A stretch of DNA of 64,000 nt from Blastococcus_B deserti (GCF_042682525.1 NZ_JBHUHP010000004.1:240767-304766), one strand, 5' to 3'. Counted from the stretch's first letter, positions 16,727-26,197 are shown. Program-made: numbers and translations. Notes: generated by a model from the letters alone, not told the origin.

Positions 16727-16731
16727 CCCGC

Positions 16732-18918
16732 ATGGCTCGACTGCTGTCCCGACTCGGCTCGTTCTCCCACCGGCACCGCTTCGCGGTCGTCGCCGTCTGG
16801 CTGCTCGTCCTCGTGGGTGGCGGCGTGGGGGCGGCCACCCTCGCCGGGGAGACGTCCGACTCCTTCTCCATCCCCGGCCAGGAGTCCACCACCGCGCTGG
16901 ACCGGATCGGCCAGCAGTTCGGCGCCGCGGGCGGCGCGACGGCCCGCGTCGTCGTCCGGGCGCCCGAGGGGCAGACGCTGACCACGCCCGCGAACGCCGC
17001 GGCCGTGGGGGAGCTGGTCGCCCAGCTGGGTGGGCTGCCCGGCGTCGCGACCGCCGGCGATCCGCTCGACCCGGCCGCGCCCGCCGTCAACGCGGCGCAG
17101 GATACCGCCTACAGCACCGTCACCTACACCGCCGCACCCGGTGAGGTGACCACCGAGCAGCAGGACGCGCTCATCGCCGCCGTCGACGGCGCGCGGAGCG
17201 GCGGCCTGACCGTCGAGGTCACCGGCGAGGCGGTCCAGGAACCCCCGCACATCGGCGGCATCGCCGAGGCCCTCGGCGTGGTCGTCGCCCTCGCCGTCCT
17301 GGCGGTCACCTACGGGTCTCTCGTGCTGGCCGGGATGAACCTCCTCACCGCGCTCGTCGGCGTGGGCATCGGTGTCCTCGGCGTCACCATCGCGACCGGC
17401 TTCACCGAGCTGTCGTCGACCACCCCGACCCTCGCGGCGATGCTGGGCCTGGCGGTCGGCATCGACTACGCCCTGTTCATCGTCACCCGGCACCGGCAGG
17501 AGCTGCGACGGGGCCGGGACCTCGACGGGGCCGTGGCCACGGCCGTCGGGACGGCGGGCTCGGCGGTGGTCACCGCCGGTCTCACCGTGGTCATCGCCCT
17601 GGCCGGCCTGTCGGTCGTCGGCATCCCCTTCCTCACCCAGATGGGCGTCGCCGCGGCCGCGACCGTCGTGGTCGCCGTCCTCCTGGCCGTGACGCTCGTG
17701 CCGGCCGTGCTGGGCTACCTCGGGCGCCGCGCGCTGCCGCGCAGGCACCGGGCCCTGACCGGAGCGGCGGAGGCGGTGCCCCACGGGCGCGCCTTCCTCT
17801 CCGGCTGGGTCGCCACGGTCACCCGCCGCCGCGTCCTGACCCTGCTGGTGTCGGTGGCGGCCCTGGGCGCGATCGCCGTGCCGGCGTTCTCCATGCAGAC
17901 GACGCTGGTGCAGACCCCGGCCGAGGGCACGACCGCGGCCCGGGCGGACGCGCTGCTGGCCGACGGCTTCGGCGAGGGCCTCAACGGTCCCCTGACCATC
18001 CTGTTCGAGGGCGACGGCGCGGCCCAGGCGGCCGCCGGGACGACCGAGGCCATCGCCGGTCTCGACGACGTCGTCGCCGTTCCCCCGCCGATCCCGAGCG
18101 CCGACGGCACGGCCGCGCTGCTCACGGTGATCCCGGTGTCCGGCCCCACCGACCCGGCCACCGAGCAGCTCGTGGCCGATCTGCGGGAGCTGCTCGCCGA
18201 CACCGACGGGGTCACCGCTGCCGTCACCGGGGCCACCGCGGTCAGCGTCGACGTCGCCGCCAGCCTCAACGACGCGATGCCGGTCTACCTGGCCCTGGTC
18301 GTGGGCCTGGCGCTGGTGCTGCTCGTGCTGGTCTTCCGGTCCCTGCTCGTGCCGCTGGTCGGCGTGCTGGGCTTCCTGCTGACGATCGGCGCCTCCCTCG
18401 GCGCCACGGTGGCGGTGTTCCAGTGGGGCTGGCTGGCCGGCGCGGTCAACCTCGACAGCACCGGTCCGCTGATCAGCCTCACGCCGATCCTGGTGATCGG
18501 GATCCTGTTCGGGCTGGCCATGGACTACCAGGTCTTCCTGGTCTCCCGCATGCACGAGGCGCACAGCCACGGCGCGGCGCCGCTGGACGCGATCCGCACC
18601 GGGTTCCGGCAGGCGGCTCCGGTCGTGGTCGCGGCGGCGCTGATCATGTTCTCGGTCTTCGCCGGCTTCGTGCCCGCCGGTGACCCCACGATCAAGTCGA
18701 TCGCCTTCGCGCTCGCCGCCGGCATCCTGTTCGACGCGTTCGTCGTCCGCATGGTGCTCGTCCCGGCGGCGCTGGCCCTGCTCGGCGGGCGGGCCTGGTG
18801 GCTGCCGCGCTGGCTGCGCTGGCTGCCCACTCTCGACGTCGAGGGCTCCGGGCTCGAGCAGCCGGCGGTACGGCAGCGGGACGACGTGCGCGAGGCCGTG
18901 GGTGCCACCCGGCCCTGA
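16732..18918 (+). CDS. MMPL-family RND transporter
   Basis: This 728-aa inner-membrane transporter has two repeated halves. Each has one N-terminal helix, a large periplasm-side domain (about residues 40-180 and 385-510) and a cluster of helices. The signature proton-relay Asp-Tyr pairs are visible in GLAVGIDYALFIVTRHR and LFGLAMDYQVFLVSRMH. MMPL proteins export lipids, siderophores or drugs using the proton gradient. The ATG lies 5 bp after the tetR stop, with GGTGGAGG upstream. Length is normal for the short actinobacterial type that lacks an extended cytoplasmic tail. Expression is probably controlled by the TetR protein. Confidence 0.93.
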   Translation: MARLLSRLGSFSHRHRFAVVAVWLLVLVGGGVGAATLAGETSDSFSIPGQESTTALDRIGQQFGAAGGATARVVVRAPEGQTLTTPANAAAVGELVAQLGGLPGVATAGDPLDPAAPAVNAAQDTAYSTVTYTAAPGEVTTEQQDALIAAVDGARSGGLTVEVTGEAVQEPPHIGGIAEALGVVVALAVLAVTYGSLVLAGMNLLTALVGVGIGVLGVTIATGFTELSSTTPTLAAMLGLAVGIDYALFIVTRHRQELRRGRDLDGAVATAVGTAGSAVVTAGLTVVIALAGLSVVGIPFLTQMGVAAAATVVVAVLLAVTLVPAVLGYLGRRALPRRHRALTGAAEAVPHGRAFLSGWVATVTRRRVLTLLVSVAALGAIAVPAFSMQTTLVQTPAEGTTAARADALLADGFGEGLNGPLTILFEGDGAAQAAAGTTEAIAGLDDVVAVPPPIPSADGTAALLTVIPVSGPTDPATEQLVADLRELLADTDGVTAAVTGATAVSVDVAASLNDAMPVYLALVVGLALVLLVLVFRSLLVPLVGVLGFLLTIGASLGATVAVFQWGWLAGAVNLDSTGPLISLTPILVIGILFGLAMDYQVFLVSRMHEAHSHGAAPLDAIRTGFRQAAPVVVAAALIMFSVFAGFVPAGDPTIKSIAFALAAGILFDAFVVRMVLVPAALALLGGRAWWLPRWLRWLPTLDVEGSGLEQPAVRQRDDVREAVGATRP

Positions 18919-18933
18919 CGGGCGGACCCGGCG

Positions 18934-19254
18934 TCACCGCGTCCGGGAGCTATCCGGAAGCGCCGGGACCAGCCGTTCCACGGGCGCGGAGCAACGGACC
19001 GCCACCGGCCGGCCGGCGCGGCCGGCGGCCTCGAGGTGGTCGCGCACCAGGTCCGCACCGGGCGCCGACAGGACCGTCACCGAGCCCGCGTCGATGCCGT
19101 CGACCGGCGCCGGCTCCCGGCCGTACCTCCGGAGGAAGGCGTCGACGGCCGCGGCGTCGACCTCGCCGGCCAGGCAGAGGACCCGCCCGCCGGCGGTGTT
19201 GAGCAGGCGCACGATGCCGCGTCGTGTCACGGGGCGCTCCGGCACCGACGTCAC
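18934..19254 (-). CDS. STAS-domain-like protein
   Basis: This 106-aa protein has the STAS alternation: GRVLCLAGEVD, then helix AAAVDAFLRRYG, then VDGIDAGSVTVLSAPGADLV (the phosphorylatable Asp-Ser region of anti-sigma antagonists), then VAVRCSAPVERLV. Classical antagonists have DxS at the phosphosite; here it reads DAGS, so regulation by phosphorylation is uncertain. The GTG start at 19254 has a weak ribosome site, and other GTG codons lie just downstream. It converges with the MMPL gene, 15 bp apart. It is likely part of an anti-sigma or stress switch, but no kinase partner is adjacent. Confidence 0.65.
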   Translation of the reverse strand: MTSVPERPVTRRGIVRLLNTAGGRVLCLAGEVDAAAVDAFLRRYGREPAPVDGIDAGSVTVLSAPGADLVRDHLEAAGRAGRPVAVRCSAPVERLVPALPDSSRTR

Positions 19255-19472
19255 CGGTCCAGTGTGCGCCCGCCGGCCGCGCACCTCGCCGGTGGTGCGG
19301 CGCCCGGCGGGCTCGCCCGTCGGGTCGTGGGCCTCGTCGGCCGGGTCGTGGGCCGAGGTGCAGGAGCCGGTCGAGGCGGCCTGACGGTCACCGGCCCGAC
19401 GGCGCGCGGTCCCGCCGTCGGGGAACGGCCGGGCGGCCCGCCGGAGGGTGACCGGTCCGCCGCCCGGACGGG

Positions 19473-19691
19473 TCAGACCTGTCCCTGGTTGTGCGGCTCG
19501 ATGCTGGCGGAGGGGTCGACGCCCTCGTCGGCGGCCGGCTGCACGGGGCCCGGCCCGGGCTGGGAGCCGCTGCCCGCGGCGGTGTTGCGCGACGACCGTT
19601 CCGGGTCGTTCACGTCCGTGGTGGTCGGCGCCTGCCCGATGCGCTTGGCAGCCTCTCCGGTGCCGGTTTCCTCGATGCCTGACTCGGACAC
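19473..19691 (-). CDS. hypothetical 72-aa hydrophilic protein
   Basis: This short, acidic, Pro/Gly/Ser/Thr-rich protein (SESGIEETGTGEAAKRIGQAP...) has no hydrophobic core and no cysteine. It is probably disordered. The GTG start is preceded by GGGGGA at about 4-5 nt, which supports translation. It is divergent from the CBM48 gene. Codon use resembles the neighbours. Function unknown. Confidence 0.5.
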   Translation of the reverse strand: MSESGIEETGTGEAAKRIGQAPTTTDVNDPERSSRNTAAGSGSQPGPGPVQPAADEGVDPSASIEPHNQGQV

Positions 19692-20036
19692 GTGTCCCCC
19701 ATCGGTGCGGTCGGTGCCCGGCACGCCATGTGCGTCCCGGCCACGCCATCGGGTACCCGCGCAGCCGCTCCCACACGCGCCAGTGCTCAGGCGGCGTCGC
19801 CGATCACGCGGTCCCGCAGGAACGGGGGGCCGCCCTCGTCGAGCCCGGAACGATTGCCGCACGGCCCCCCCGAGACGCCTTCCGCATCGGTGGCGACGGG
19901 CTCCGATGTGGCCGGTGCCACACCGGAGGGCGCGCGAAGGGATTCCGTACCGGCGTTCCGGCGCTAACGTGCGCCCCGATCGCAGGACCGGCCGACGTCG
20001 CCGGCCTGCCCGACGAGCCGAATCCCGGAGAAGCGC
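19692..20036. other. divergent intergenic region, no gene seen
   Basis: These 345 bp separate the leftward 72-aa gene from the rightward CBM48 gene and must contain both promoters. Some stretches are slightly AT-richer (for example around 19930-19975), but no clear -10, operator or RNA structure stands out. Confidence 0.4.
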
Positions 20037-20309
20037 ATGATCCGCCGCAAGCAGGTCGCCACCGGCGTCACCGTCACCTTCGCCCTGGAGGACACCGTCG
20101 CCGGCCCGGTATCGGTGGTGGGCGACTTCAACGGCTGGACGCCCGGCGCGCACGTCCTCCGCCGGCGCAGCAACGGCACCCGCAGCGTCGCCGTGACCCT
20201 CCCGGCCGGTCAGCCGGCCCGCTTCCGCTACCTCGCCGAGGGCGGCCACTGGTTCGACGACCCGCAGGCCGACGCCCACGAGGAGCAGGGGTCGCTGCTC
20301 CTGCTGTGA
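20037..20309 (+). CDS. isoamylase early-set (CBM48/AMPK-like) domain protein
   Basis: This 90-aa protein is a single glycogen-binding-type beta sandwich. The motif VSVVGDFNGWTPGAHVL matches the carbohydrate-binding core of CBM48 domains (the W in GDFNGW stacks on sugar), and RFRYLAEGGHWFDDPQAD matches the end of the domain. There is no catalytic domain, so it is a free-standing module that may tether a partner to glycogen or act as a regulator. The start ATG is preceded by GGAGAAG. Stand-alone proteins of this type are common in actinobacteria; their role is not settled. Confidence 0.85.
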   Translation: MIRRKQVATGVTVTFALEDTVAGPVSVVGDFNGWTPGAHVLRRRSNGTRSVAVTLPAGQPARFRYLAEGGHWFDDPQADAHEEQGSLLLL

Positions 20310-20431
20310 CCGGCGGTCCCGTCGGGGACGCGGCCGGCGGCGCCTGTCCGCCGCCGGGGGCATGCGCGCCCGCCGGCTCCCGGACCGGCTCCCCGCTCGC
20401 CGGCCGGAGGACGGCGATAGTGTCGGACGCC

Positions 20432-21106
20432 ATGCCCACCAGGTCTTCGAGGGATGAGCCGGCGCGATCGGTCCGCGAGCTGGGACTGCCCGGTCGGGCG
20501 GTGACCGCGCTGACCCGCGCGGGGGTGACGAGCGTCGACGACCTGGCTGCGCTCACCCGCCGGGATCTGGCCGCGATCAGCGGCCTGGGGCCGGGCATGA
20601 TCGCCGCGATCCGCCTGGTCGTGCCGGAGCCTCCCGCGAGCAGCCCCCGCCTCGAGGGCTCGCCGGCCGACGACCGGGGCCGCTCCCCGCTGCCGGCGAC
20701 CGATGCCGGGCCCGGACCGGACGAAGAGGAGTCGCCGGCCGCGACGGCGATCCCGTCCCTCGACTCGCTGCGGGCGGCGCGACGTCGCAGCGCGGTCGAC
20801 CTGCTGGTCCCGGGAGCCTCGCCGTCCGGGTCCTCGCCGTCCGGGTCCTCGCCGTCCGGGTCCTCGCCGTCCGGCTCCTCGCCGTCCGGGTCTCCGCCGT
20901 CCGGCTCCTCGCCGTCCGCACCGTCGTCCACACGGCCGCGGGCTGCGGCGTCTCCGACGGGGACGACGCCGCGGCCCGCGGAGTACGCCGACCTGCTCCG
21001 CCTGGCCCTCTACCTGGGGCGCACGCTGGTCGCCGTACCCGTCCGGCTGGTCCGGTGGTCCTTCCGGGAGCCGGTGCGGCTGCTGCGCCGGCCGCTCGGC
21101 GGCTGA
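20432..21106 (+). CDS. RpoA-CTD-like helix-hairpin-helix protein with PSGSS repeats
   Basis: The N-terminus (about residues 10-60: VRELGLPGRAVTALTRAGVTSVDDLAALTRRDLAAISGLG) has the helix pattern of the RNA polymerase alpha C-terminal domain, a DNA-binding HhH fold. A disordered acidic/proline region follows, with six to seven copies of Pro-Ser-Gly-Ser-Ser (DNA 20821-20925). The C-terminus (about 185-224) is an amphipathic, basic helical segment (YADLLRLALYLGRTLVAVPVRLVRWSFREPVRLL), possibly membrane- or polymerase-binding. Total 224 aa. A hairpin separates it from the convergent FAD oxidase. It could modulate transcription, which is inference. Confidence 0.7.
   Translation: MPTRSSRDEPARSVRELGLPGRAVTALTRAGVTSVDDLAALTRRDLAAISGLGPGMIAAIRLVVPEPPASSPRLEGSPADDRGRSPLPATDAGPGPDEEESPAATAIPSLDSLRAARRRSAVDLLVPGASPSGSSPSGSSPSGSSPSGSSPSGSPPSGSSPSAPSSTRPRAAASPTGTTPRPAEYADLLRLALYLGRTLVAVPVRLVRWSFREPVRLLRRPLGG
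20821..20925 (+). repeat. 15-bp tandem repeat, six full copies plus one degenerate
   Basis: The unit is GCCGTCCGGGTCCTC, in frame, encoding Pro-Ser-Gly-Ser-Ser. Copies differ only by a few G/C and T/C changes. Copy number is likely to vary by slippage without shifting the frame. Confidence 0.85.
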
Positions 21107-21128
21107 GCCGACGACCGGCGACGGCGGT

Positions 21129-21144
21129 CCCGGTGGACACCGGG
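21129..21144. terminator. hairpin between convergent genes
   Basis: CCCGGTG and CACCGGG meet with a 2-nt spacer (functionally a 6-bp stem and 4-nt loop) in the 43-bp gap between the convergent HhH-protein and FAD-oxidase genes. It can serve both directions. Confidence 0.5.
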
Positions 21145-21149
21145 CCTCC

Positions 21150-22511
21150 TCAGTGCGCGGGCGGGATGGAGTGGTTGGCGAGGAACAGACCGCCGGGATC
21201 GGCCTGCGCCCGGATGCGGCGCAGCCGGTCCCACGCCGCGGGGTCGAAACCGACGGCCGCGTCGACCGGCCGCTCCACAAAGTTGAGGTACTGGCGGCCG
21301 CTGGCCCACGGCGACAGCGCCCGCATCACGTCCTCGGCCGCCGCCTCCATGGCGCGTCCGGTCTGCTCGTCCAGGGGCATGCCGCCGGCGAAGGCGATCA
21401 GGTCGCCGTCGAAGCGGGACAGCGCACCGCCGCCCGGGTGCGGCCGGCCGAGCGCCCCGCCCAGCTGACGGAGCTCGAGTCCCATCAGGACCGTCGACCG
21501 GGCATCGGCGCCTGCGACCTCGTCGACCACGTCGACGATCTCGGCCGTCGAGCCGCGAGCGAGCGTGAGCATGCTGGTGGCGCTCGCCGTCGGGGTCGGT
21601 CCCTCGGGATCCATGTGCAGCCGCGCCAGCGCCGGGGCTGCCACCCGCGTGAACGTGTCGATCTCCGGGCGGAGCTCGCGCAGCGGCGCGAGCACGGCGG
21701 CCGCCTGCTCGTCGGAGCCGAGCGCCGCCCCGTCGACGACGACCACGGACCAGCCGCGGAGGGGCTCGGGCAGCATCGGCACGTCCGGTAGGTGCATGAC
21801 CCGGTAGGACGTCGTCACCGCGTCGGGGGCCTCGAGCGCCCACTGCAGCCAGCGGCCCAGCACCGCGGAGTTGCGGGAGCGGTCCCACACCAGCATCCCG
21901 GCGTAGGCCGAGGTGACGGGGTGGAGCCGGAACTCCAGGGCCGTCACCGCGCCGAAGTTCCCCCCGCCGCCGCGCACCGCCCAGAACAGGTCGGGCTCGG
22001 ACCGGGCATCGGCCCGGACCAGCGACCCGTCGGCGGTGACCAGCTCCACGGCGGTCAGCGCGTTCGTCTGCAACCCCAGCGCCCGCGCGTACCACCCGGT
22101 GCCGCCGCCCAGCGAGTAGCCGGCGACGCCCACGTCCGGTGAGGAGCCGTGCAGCGCGGCCAGACCGTACTCGGCCGCGGCCTGTACCACGGGCAGCCAC
22201 ACGGTCCCGGCCGCGACGCGGGCGGTGCGGGTCCCCGGGTTCACCACCACGCCCGTCATACCGGTCGTCCGCAGCAGGACCACGTCGTCGAGCGGACCCA
22301 GCGGGCCGGCGTTGTGCCCGGTGCCCTGCACGGCCACCCGGTGACCGGCGTCCGCGGCCGCGCGGACGACCGCGGCCACGTCCCGGGGGGTGCGGGGCAG
22401 CGCCACGGCGGCCGGTCTCTGGTCGACGGTCAGGTTCCAGGCCTGGCGTGCCTGGTCGTAGCGGGGGTCGTCGGGAGTGATCAGGTCAGGGGAGGTCAGG
22501 GTCTCGGTCAT
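21150..22511 (-). CDS. FAD-binding (BBE-type) oxidoreductase
   Basis: This 453-aa protein belongs to the berberine-bridge/VAO flavoprotein group. The FAD domain (about residues 30-200) contains GTGHNAG, whose H66 is the usual covalent FAD attachment site, and the glycine-rich VAGYSLGGGTGWYARALGL and VRGGGGNFGAVTALEFRL. The substrate domain follows, and the C-terminal BBE segment has YLNFVERPVD and the terminal pattern GLFLANHSIPP. The second covalent-link cysteine of bicovalent members is not obvious. There is no signal peptide. It oxidises an alcohol, sugar or secondary metabolite; the actual substrate is unknown. It is not clearly in an operon, as the LuxR gene upstream ends 53 bp away. Confidence 0.9.
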   Translation of the reverse strand: MTETLTSPDLITPDDPRYDQARQAWNLTVDQRPAAVALPRTPRDVAAVVRAAADAGHRVAVQGTGHNAGPLGPLDDVVLLRTTGMTGVVVNPGTRTARVAAGTVWLPVVQAAAEYGLAALHGSSPDVGVAGYSLGGGTGWYARALGLQTNALTAVELVTADGSLVRADARSEPDLFWAVRGGGGNFGAVTALEFRLHPVTSAYAGMLVWDRSRNSAVLGRWLQWALEAPDAVTTSYRVMHLPDVPMLPEPLRGWSVVVVDGAALGSDEQAAAVLAPLRELRPEIDTFTRVAAPALARLHMDPEGPTPTASATSMLTLARGSTAEIVDVVDEVAGADARSTVLMGLELRQLGGALGRPHPGGGALSRFDGDLIAFAGGMPLDEQTGRAMEAAAEDVMRALSPWASGRQYLNFVERPVDAAVGFDPAAWDRLRRIRAQADPGGLFLANHSIPPAH

Positions 22512-22564
22512 GGCGACGACGGTCGCCCCCCATCACCCCGTCCGGATCCGGGGCGGCCACCGAG

Positions 22565-25426
22565 CTAGCGGCCGACGTCCACCGAGGCAGCGCCGCGGAG
22601 CTCCGTCCGGCTACGGACGCCGAGCTTGGCGAGCAGGTTGGCCACGTGCGTCTCCACGGTTCGGACCGACAGCACGAGGCGCGCGGCGATCTGGGGGTTC
22701 GACATCCCCTGCCGCACCAGCTCCAGGACCTCCGCCTCGCGGGCCGTCACGCCCAACCGGCGGAGCCCGGGCGGCACGGCGGAACCGTTCCGGCCGGTAC
22801 GGGGCAGTGGCAGACCCAGTCGGCGCATCTGCTCCCGGCACCGGCGGGCGAGCGCCACCTCCCCGGCCGGCTCGAGGTCCGCCAGCGCCGCCCGGAGCCA
22901 CCGTTCCGGGGCACCGAACCCCTCCTCCGCCGCGGCCCCGGCCATCATCAGGTGCAGCACGTGCCGCCAGTACGGGTGGCCGGTCACCGCCTCGTCCCCG
23001 ACGGCGAACAGCCGCCCGGCGTCGTCGGCGCGACCGGCGCGCGCGGCGGCGATCGCCTCGACGTAGGCCAGGGCGGCCCGGTTGCCCGCCTGGACGTCGA
23101 CCCGCGCCTGCCGGAGGTGGTCCGCGGCCCGCGCGTCGCCGGGGGTGGCGAGCGTGCGCAGCAGGGCCCACTGCCCCCAGTACGGGGTCGGGGCCGCGTC
23201 GGGGCGTCCGCGCAACGGGGCCACGGCGCGGTCGAACAGGTCGAGCGCGGCCGCGTCGTCCCCGTCCAGCCAGGCGGCCCAGGCCCGCACACCGGCCACC
23301 CGGAAGGCGACGTCCACCAGGTCGGGCGCCAGCCCCGCCGCCTCGGCGAGCAGCGGCTCGACCGGCTCGGCGTCGCCGGCGCAGAGCCGGGCCAGGGCGA
23401 GGAAGAAGCGGGCCGCCGCTCCTGCCGCCGGCAGCCCCAGCCGGTCCGCGGCCTCGATGCCGCGGATGGCGTAGGGCAGGGCGGCGACGTGGCCGTCACG
23501 GACGGAGACGCACCCGCTGAGCTGGACGTCCAGGACCGCGGCGGTCGCCAGCATCCCGGCCCGGACGGCGAGCCGGCGGGCCTCCTCCAGCCGGTCGGAC
23601 CGCCCGGTGCGGAGCAGGTCCATGGCGCCGAGCTCGGAGAGCGCACGCACCCGCCAGACGTGCAGCCCGTGCCGGTCGGCCAGCCGCTCGCTCCGGTCGA
23701 GGGCTCGCTCCGCCGCCGCCGGGTCGACCCGCCGCAGGCAGCGGCCGACGACCTCGAGGGCCTCGCACGCCGCCTCGTGCCGCCCGTCCCGCTCCGCGGT
23801 CTCCACGGCGACCCCGGCGATCGCCAGCGCGTCGTCGAGGTCTCCCCGGCCGAGCGCGACGGCGGCCCGGAGCGCCTGCACCCGCGCGTCGTCCACTGCG
23901 GCGACCGGTGCCAGGTGACGCGCGGCGTCGGCGAACCGCTCGGCGACCGCCGCCGCGCGGGCCATGTGCAGGCACAGCTCCACCCGGCGCTCACCGTGCA
24001 CGGTGTCGAGCACCCGATCGCCGAGCGCCTCCGCCTCGTGCGGCCGCCCTGCCAGCGCGAGGACCCGCACGTGCTCCACGGTGAGCGCGGTGCGCAGGCC
24101 GCCCCGCGGTCCGGCCAGGTCGAGCGCCCGGAGGAGAGCGTCCTCGGCCGTGCGCAGCGCGCCGGCGGCGACGGCGTCGCGCGCGATCCGCAGGAGCAGC
24201 CCGGCCGCCTCCGCGTCCTGCCCGGCCGCCACCATGAGCTCGGTGACCAGCACGAGTCGCTCGCCGGACAGCCGGGCGGGATCGTCCCCGCAGAGGGCGC
24301 CGACGGCGCGCCGGGCCAGCGCCGCGCGCTCAGGAGGGAGCAGGGTCGCGAGCACCGCGTCCTTGGTGAGGGCGTGCCGCCAGTGCAACCCGCCCGTCGC
24401 GGCCGGCTCCGGGACCACCAGCTGCGCGTCGACGGCCAGGCGCAGGGCCTCGGCGACCGTGCCCTCGTCCGCTCCGGACACGGCAGGCAGCAGCCGCCAG
24501 TCCACTCCGCCGCCGAGCACCGCGGCCGCGCGCACGACGTCCCGCGCGGTCGGCGGGAGCCGGGCCAGCCGCCGTGCGGTGAGTGCCGCCAGGGTGCGCG
24601 GAACGCGTCGCGGCGTGGACGGGGGGTGTCCTCCGGAAGCCTCCACGGCCTCGACCAGCTCCTCCACCAGGAGCGGCAGGCCGTCGCTGGCCTCGGTCAC
24701 GAAACGGGCGACCTCCGGGGACAGCCGCGTGCCCGCCCGGTCCGCCGCGAGCTCGAGCACGTCCTCCGGCCCCAGCGGGGTCAGGGGCAGTGCCTCCGCA
24801 CCGGGGTGCCGGAGGAGCTGGCCGACCGCTGCCCGGTCGGCATCGTCGTCGCGCGCGGCCGCCACCGCGAGGACGCCCGCTCCGGTCAGCCGGCCGGCGA
24901 GGTAGCCGAGCAGGGCGAGGGTGTCCCGGTCGGCCCAGTGCAGGTCGTCGAGCAGCAGCAGCACGCCCCCCGAGCGGCCCTCGTCCCCCAGCACGGTCAG
25001 CAGGGCGAGGACGGCCTCGCCGATCTCGACCAGTGGGTCGACCAGCGACGGCACCGGCGCGCGCTCCGCGGGCCAGCCGGGGAGCAGCCGGGCCAGCACC
25101 GGCCGGTAGGGGGTCAGGCGCGGGTCCTCCGCCAGCGTCGCCGGGGCCGCCGGGAGCAGTGCCTCGGCCAGCGGGCGGAAGGCGCCGGCCCCCTCGACCG
25201 CGCGACCGGTCAGCACCGGGATCCCGCGGGCCCGCGCCCGCCGGTCGGCCTCCGCCAGCATCCGGCTCTTGCCGATCCCGGCTTCTCCGGTCACCACCAG
25301 CAGCCCGCCGCGGCCGCGCTGCGCCTCGAGCAGCCGGCGGTCCAGGACGGCGAGCTCGTGCTCCCGGCCGACCGTCCGGGAGCCGGGGTGGCCGCGCGTC
25401 GGCGAGCGCGCAGGCGGGCCGTGCAC
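22565..25426 (-). CDS. LAL-family LuxR transcriptional regulator with AAA/NTPase domain
   Basis: This large ATP-binding LuxR regulator (953 aa) of the MalT/LAL type has an NTPase module with Walker A GEAGIGKS (residues 47-54) and Walker B LLLLDDLHWAD (near 150), and a long TPR-like helical repeat region (about 430-870). The C-terminal LuxR helix-turn-helix includes VTAREAEVLELVRQGMSNPQIAARLVLSVRTVETHVANLL. Such proteins typically activate nearby catabolic or secondary-metabolite genes when an inducer and ATP are bound. The GTG start has no strong ribosome site. It lies upstream of the FAD oxidase in the same direction with a 53-bp gap, so that oxidase may be co-transcribed with it or be its target. 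Confidence 0.92.
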   Translation of the reverse strand: MHGPPARSPTRGHPGSRTVGREHELAVLDRRLLEAQRGRGGLLVVTGEAGIGKSRMLAEADRRARARGIPVLTGRAVEGAGAFRPLAEALLPAAPATLAEDPRLTPYRPVLARLLPGWPAERAPVPSLVDPLVEIGEAVLALLTVLGDEGRSGGVLLLLDDLHWADRDTLALLGYLAGRLTGAGVLAVAAARDDDADRAAVGQLLRHPGAEALPLTPLGPEDVLELAADRAGTRLSPEVARFVTEASDGLPLLVEELVEAVEASGGHPPSTPRRVPRTLAALTARRLARLPPTARDVVRAAAVLGGGVDWRLLPAVSGADEGTVAEALRLAVDAQLVVPEPAATGGLHWRHALTKDAVLATLLPPERAALARRAVGALCGDDPARLSGERLVLVTELMVAAGQDAEAAGLLLRIARDAVAAGALRTAEDALLRALDLAGPRGGLRTALTVEHVRVLALAGRPHEAEALGDRVLDTVHGERRVELCLHMARAAAVAERFADAARHLAPVAAVDDARVQALRAAVALGRGDLDDALAIAGVAVETAERDGRHEAACEALEVVGRCLRRVDPAAAERALDRSERLADRHGLHVWRVRALSELGAMDLLRTGRSDRLEEARRLAVRAGMLATAAVLDVQLSGCVSVRDGHVAALPYAIRGIEAADRLGLPAAGAAARFFLALARLCAGDAEPVEPLLAEAAGLAPDLVDVAFRVAGVRAWAAWLDGDDAAALDLFDRAVAPLRGRPDAAPTPYWGQWALLRTLATPGDARAADHLRQARVDVQAGNRAALAYVEAIAAARAGRADDAGRLFAVGDEAVTGHPYWRHVLHLMMAGAAAEEGFGAPERWLRAALADLEPAGEVALARRCREQMRRLGLPLPRTGRNGSAVPPGLRRLGVTAREAEVLELVRQGMSNPQIAARLVLSVRTVETHVANLLAKLGVRSRTELRGAASVDVGR

Positions 25427-25502
25427 GGGCCGAACTGTAGGACCGCCGGCCCCCGGGCGGGAGGGCCGCGCTCGGCCGCCGGGAGCCGGCGCCGGGGGGC
25501 GG

Positions 25503-26087
25503 TCACCCCGTCCTGACCGCCGAGACGTCGATCTCCAGGGTCACCAGGTTGCTGACCAGCACCCCGCCGGTCTCCAGCGTCGCGTTCCAGTTGATCCCCC
25601 AGTCGCGGCGGTCGATCGTCGTCGTCCCCTCGAAGCCGATCCGCCGGTCGCCGTCGGTGTCGGTCGCCGCGCCGGTGAACTCCATGTCGAGGACGACCGG
25701 CCGCGTCGTCCCCTTGATGGTCAGGTCGCCGGTCACCCGGAACGTCGTGGGCTCCAGCTGCTCGACGCGGGTGGTGCGGTAGGTGATGAACGGGTGCTGC
25801 TGCGCCCCCAGGAAGTCGTTGCTGCGCAGGTGCTCGTCCCGGACCGCGAGGCGGGTGTCGATGCTGGCTACGGCGATCCGCACCTCGGCGCTCGACCGGG
25901 ACGGGTCGCTGCCGTCGACGTGGATCGTGCCCTCGAACTCGTCGAACCGCCCGCGCACCTTGGTCACCATCGCGTGTCGCGCCACGAAGCCCAGCCGGGA
26001 GTGGCGCGGGTCGACGGCATAGGTGCCGGTCAGGTCCTCGTACCCCGCGGATCCCGACGCAGGGGGTACGGCCAGGGTCGTGGTCAT
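25503..26087 (-). CDS. YceI family protein
   Basis: YceI proteins are lipocalin-like beta barrels that bind isoprenoid or other lipophilic molecules. This 194-aa protein shows the standard pattern: GTYAVDPRHSRLGFVARHAMVTKVRGRF, then GTIHVDGSDPSRSSAEVRIAVASIDTR, then HLRSNDFLGAQQHPFITYRT, ending in GDLTIKGTTRPVVLDMEF and RRDWGINWN. There is no signal peptide, so it is cytoplasmic, as in many actinobacteria. The ATG at 26087 follows GAGGAGG by 5 nt, which rejects longer starts. It is downstream of, and divergent from, the decayed response regulator. Confidence 0.92.
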   Translation of the reverse strand: MTTTLAVPPASGSAGYEDLTGTYAVDPRHSRLGFVARHAMVTKVRGRFDEFEGTIHVDGSDPSRSSAEVRIAVASIDTRLAVRDEHLRSNDFLGAQQHPFITYRTTRVEQLEPTTFRVTGDLTIKGTTRPVVLDMEFTGAATDTDGDRRIGFEGTTTIDRRDWGINWNATLETGGVLVSNLVTLEIDVSAVRTG

Positions 26088-26197
26088 GGAGTCCTCCTCG
26101 GTGTGCGCGTGGCGGGGGGCCACGGCCCTCACCATCGCGGTCACGGCCACGCCCGGGATCCGTGGTCGCCACGGAGGGAAGCCGCTCCGGTCACGGA

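Noticed and set aside
20821..20925. Short regular repeats considered as CRISPR
   Set aside because: 15-bp units in direct tandem without spacers, in frame inside a gene. The same applies to 28726-28830 and 44058-44147.
22646..25516. A 956-codon frame opposite the LAL regulator
   Set aside because: Low-complexity product, while the minus-strand frame has Walker A, Walker B and a LuxR helix-turn-helix.
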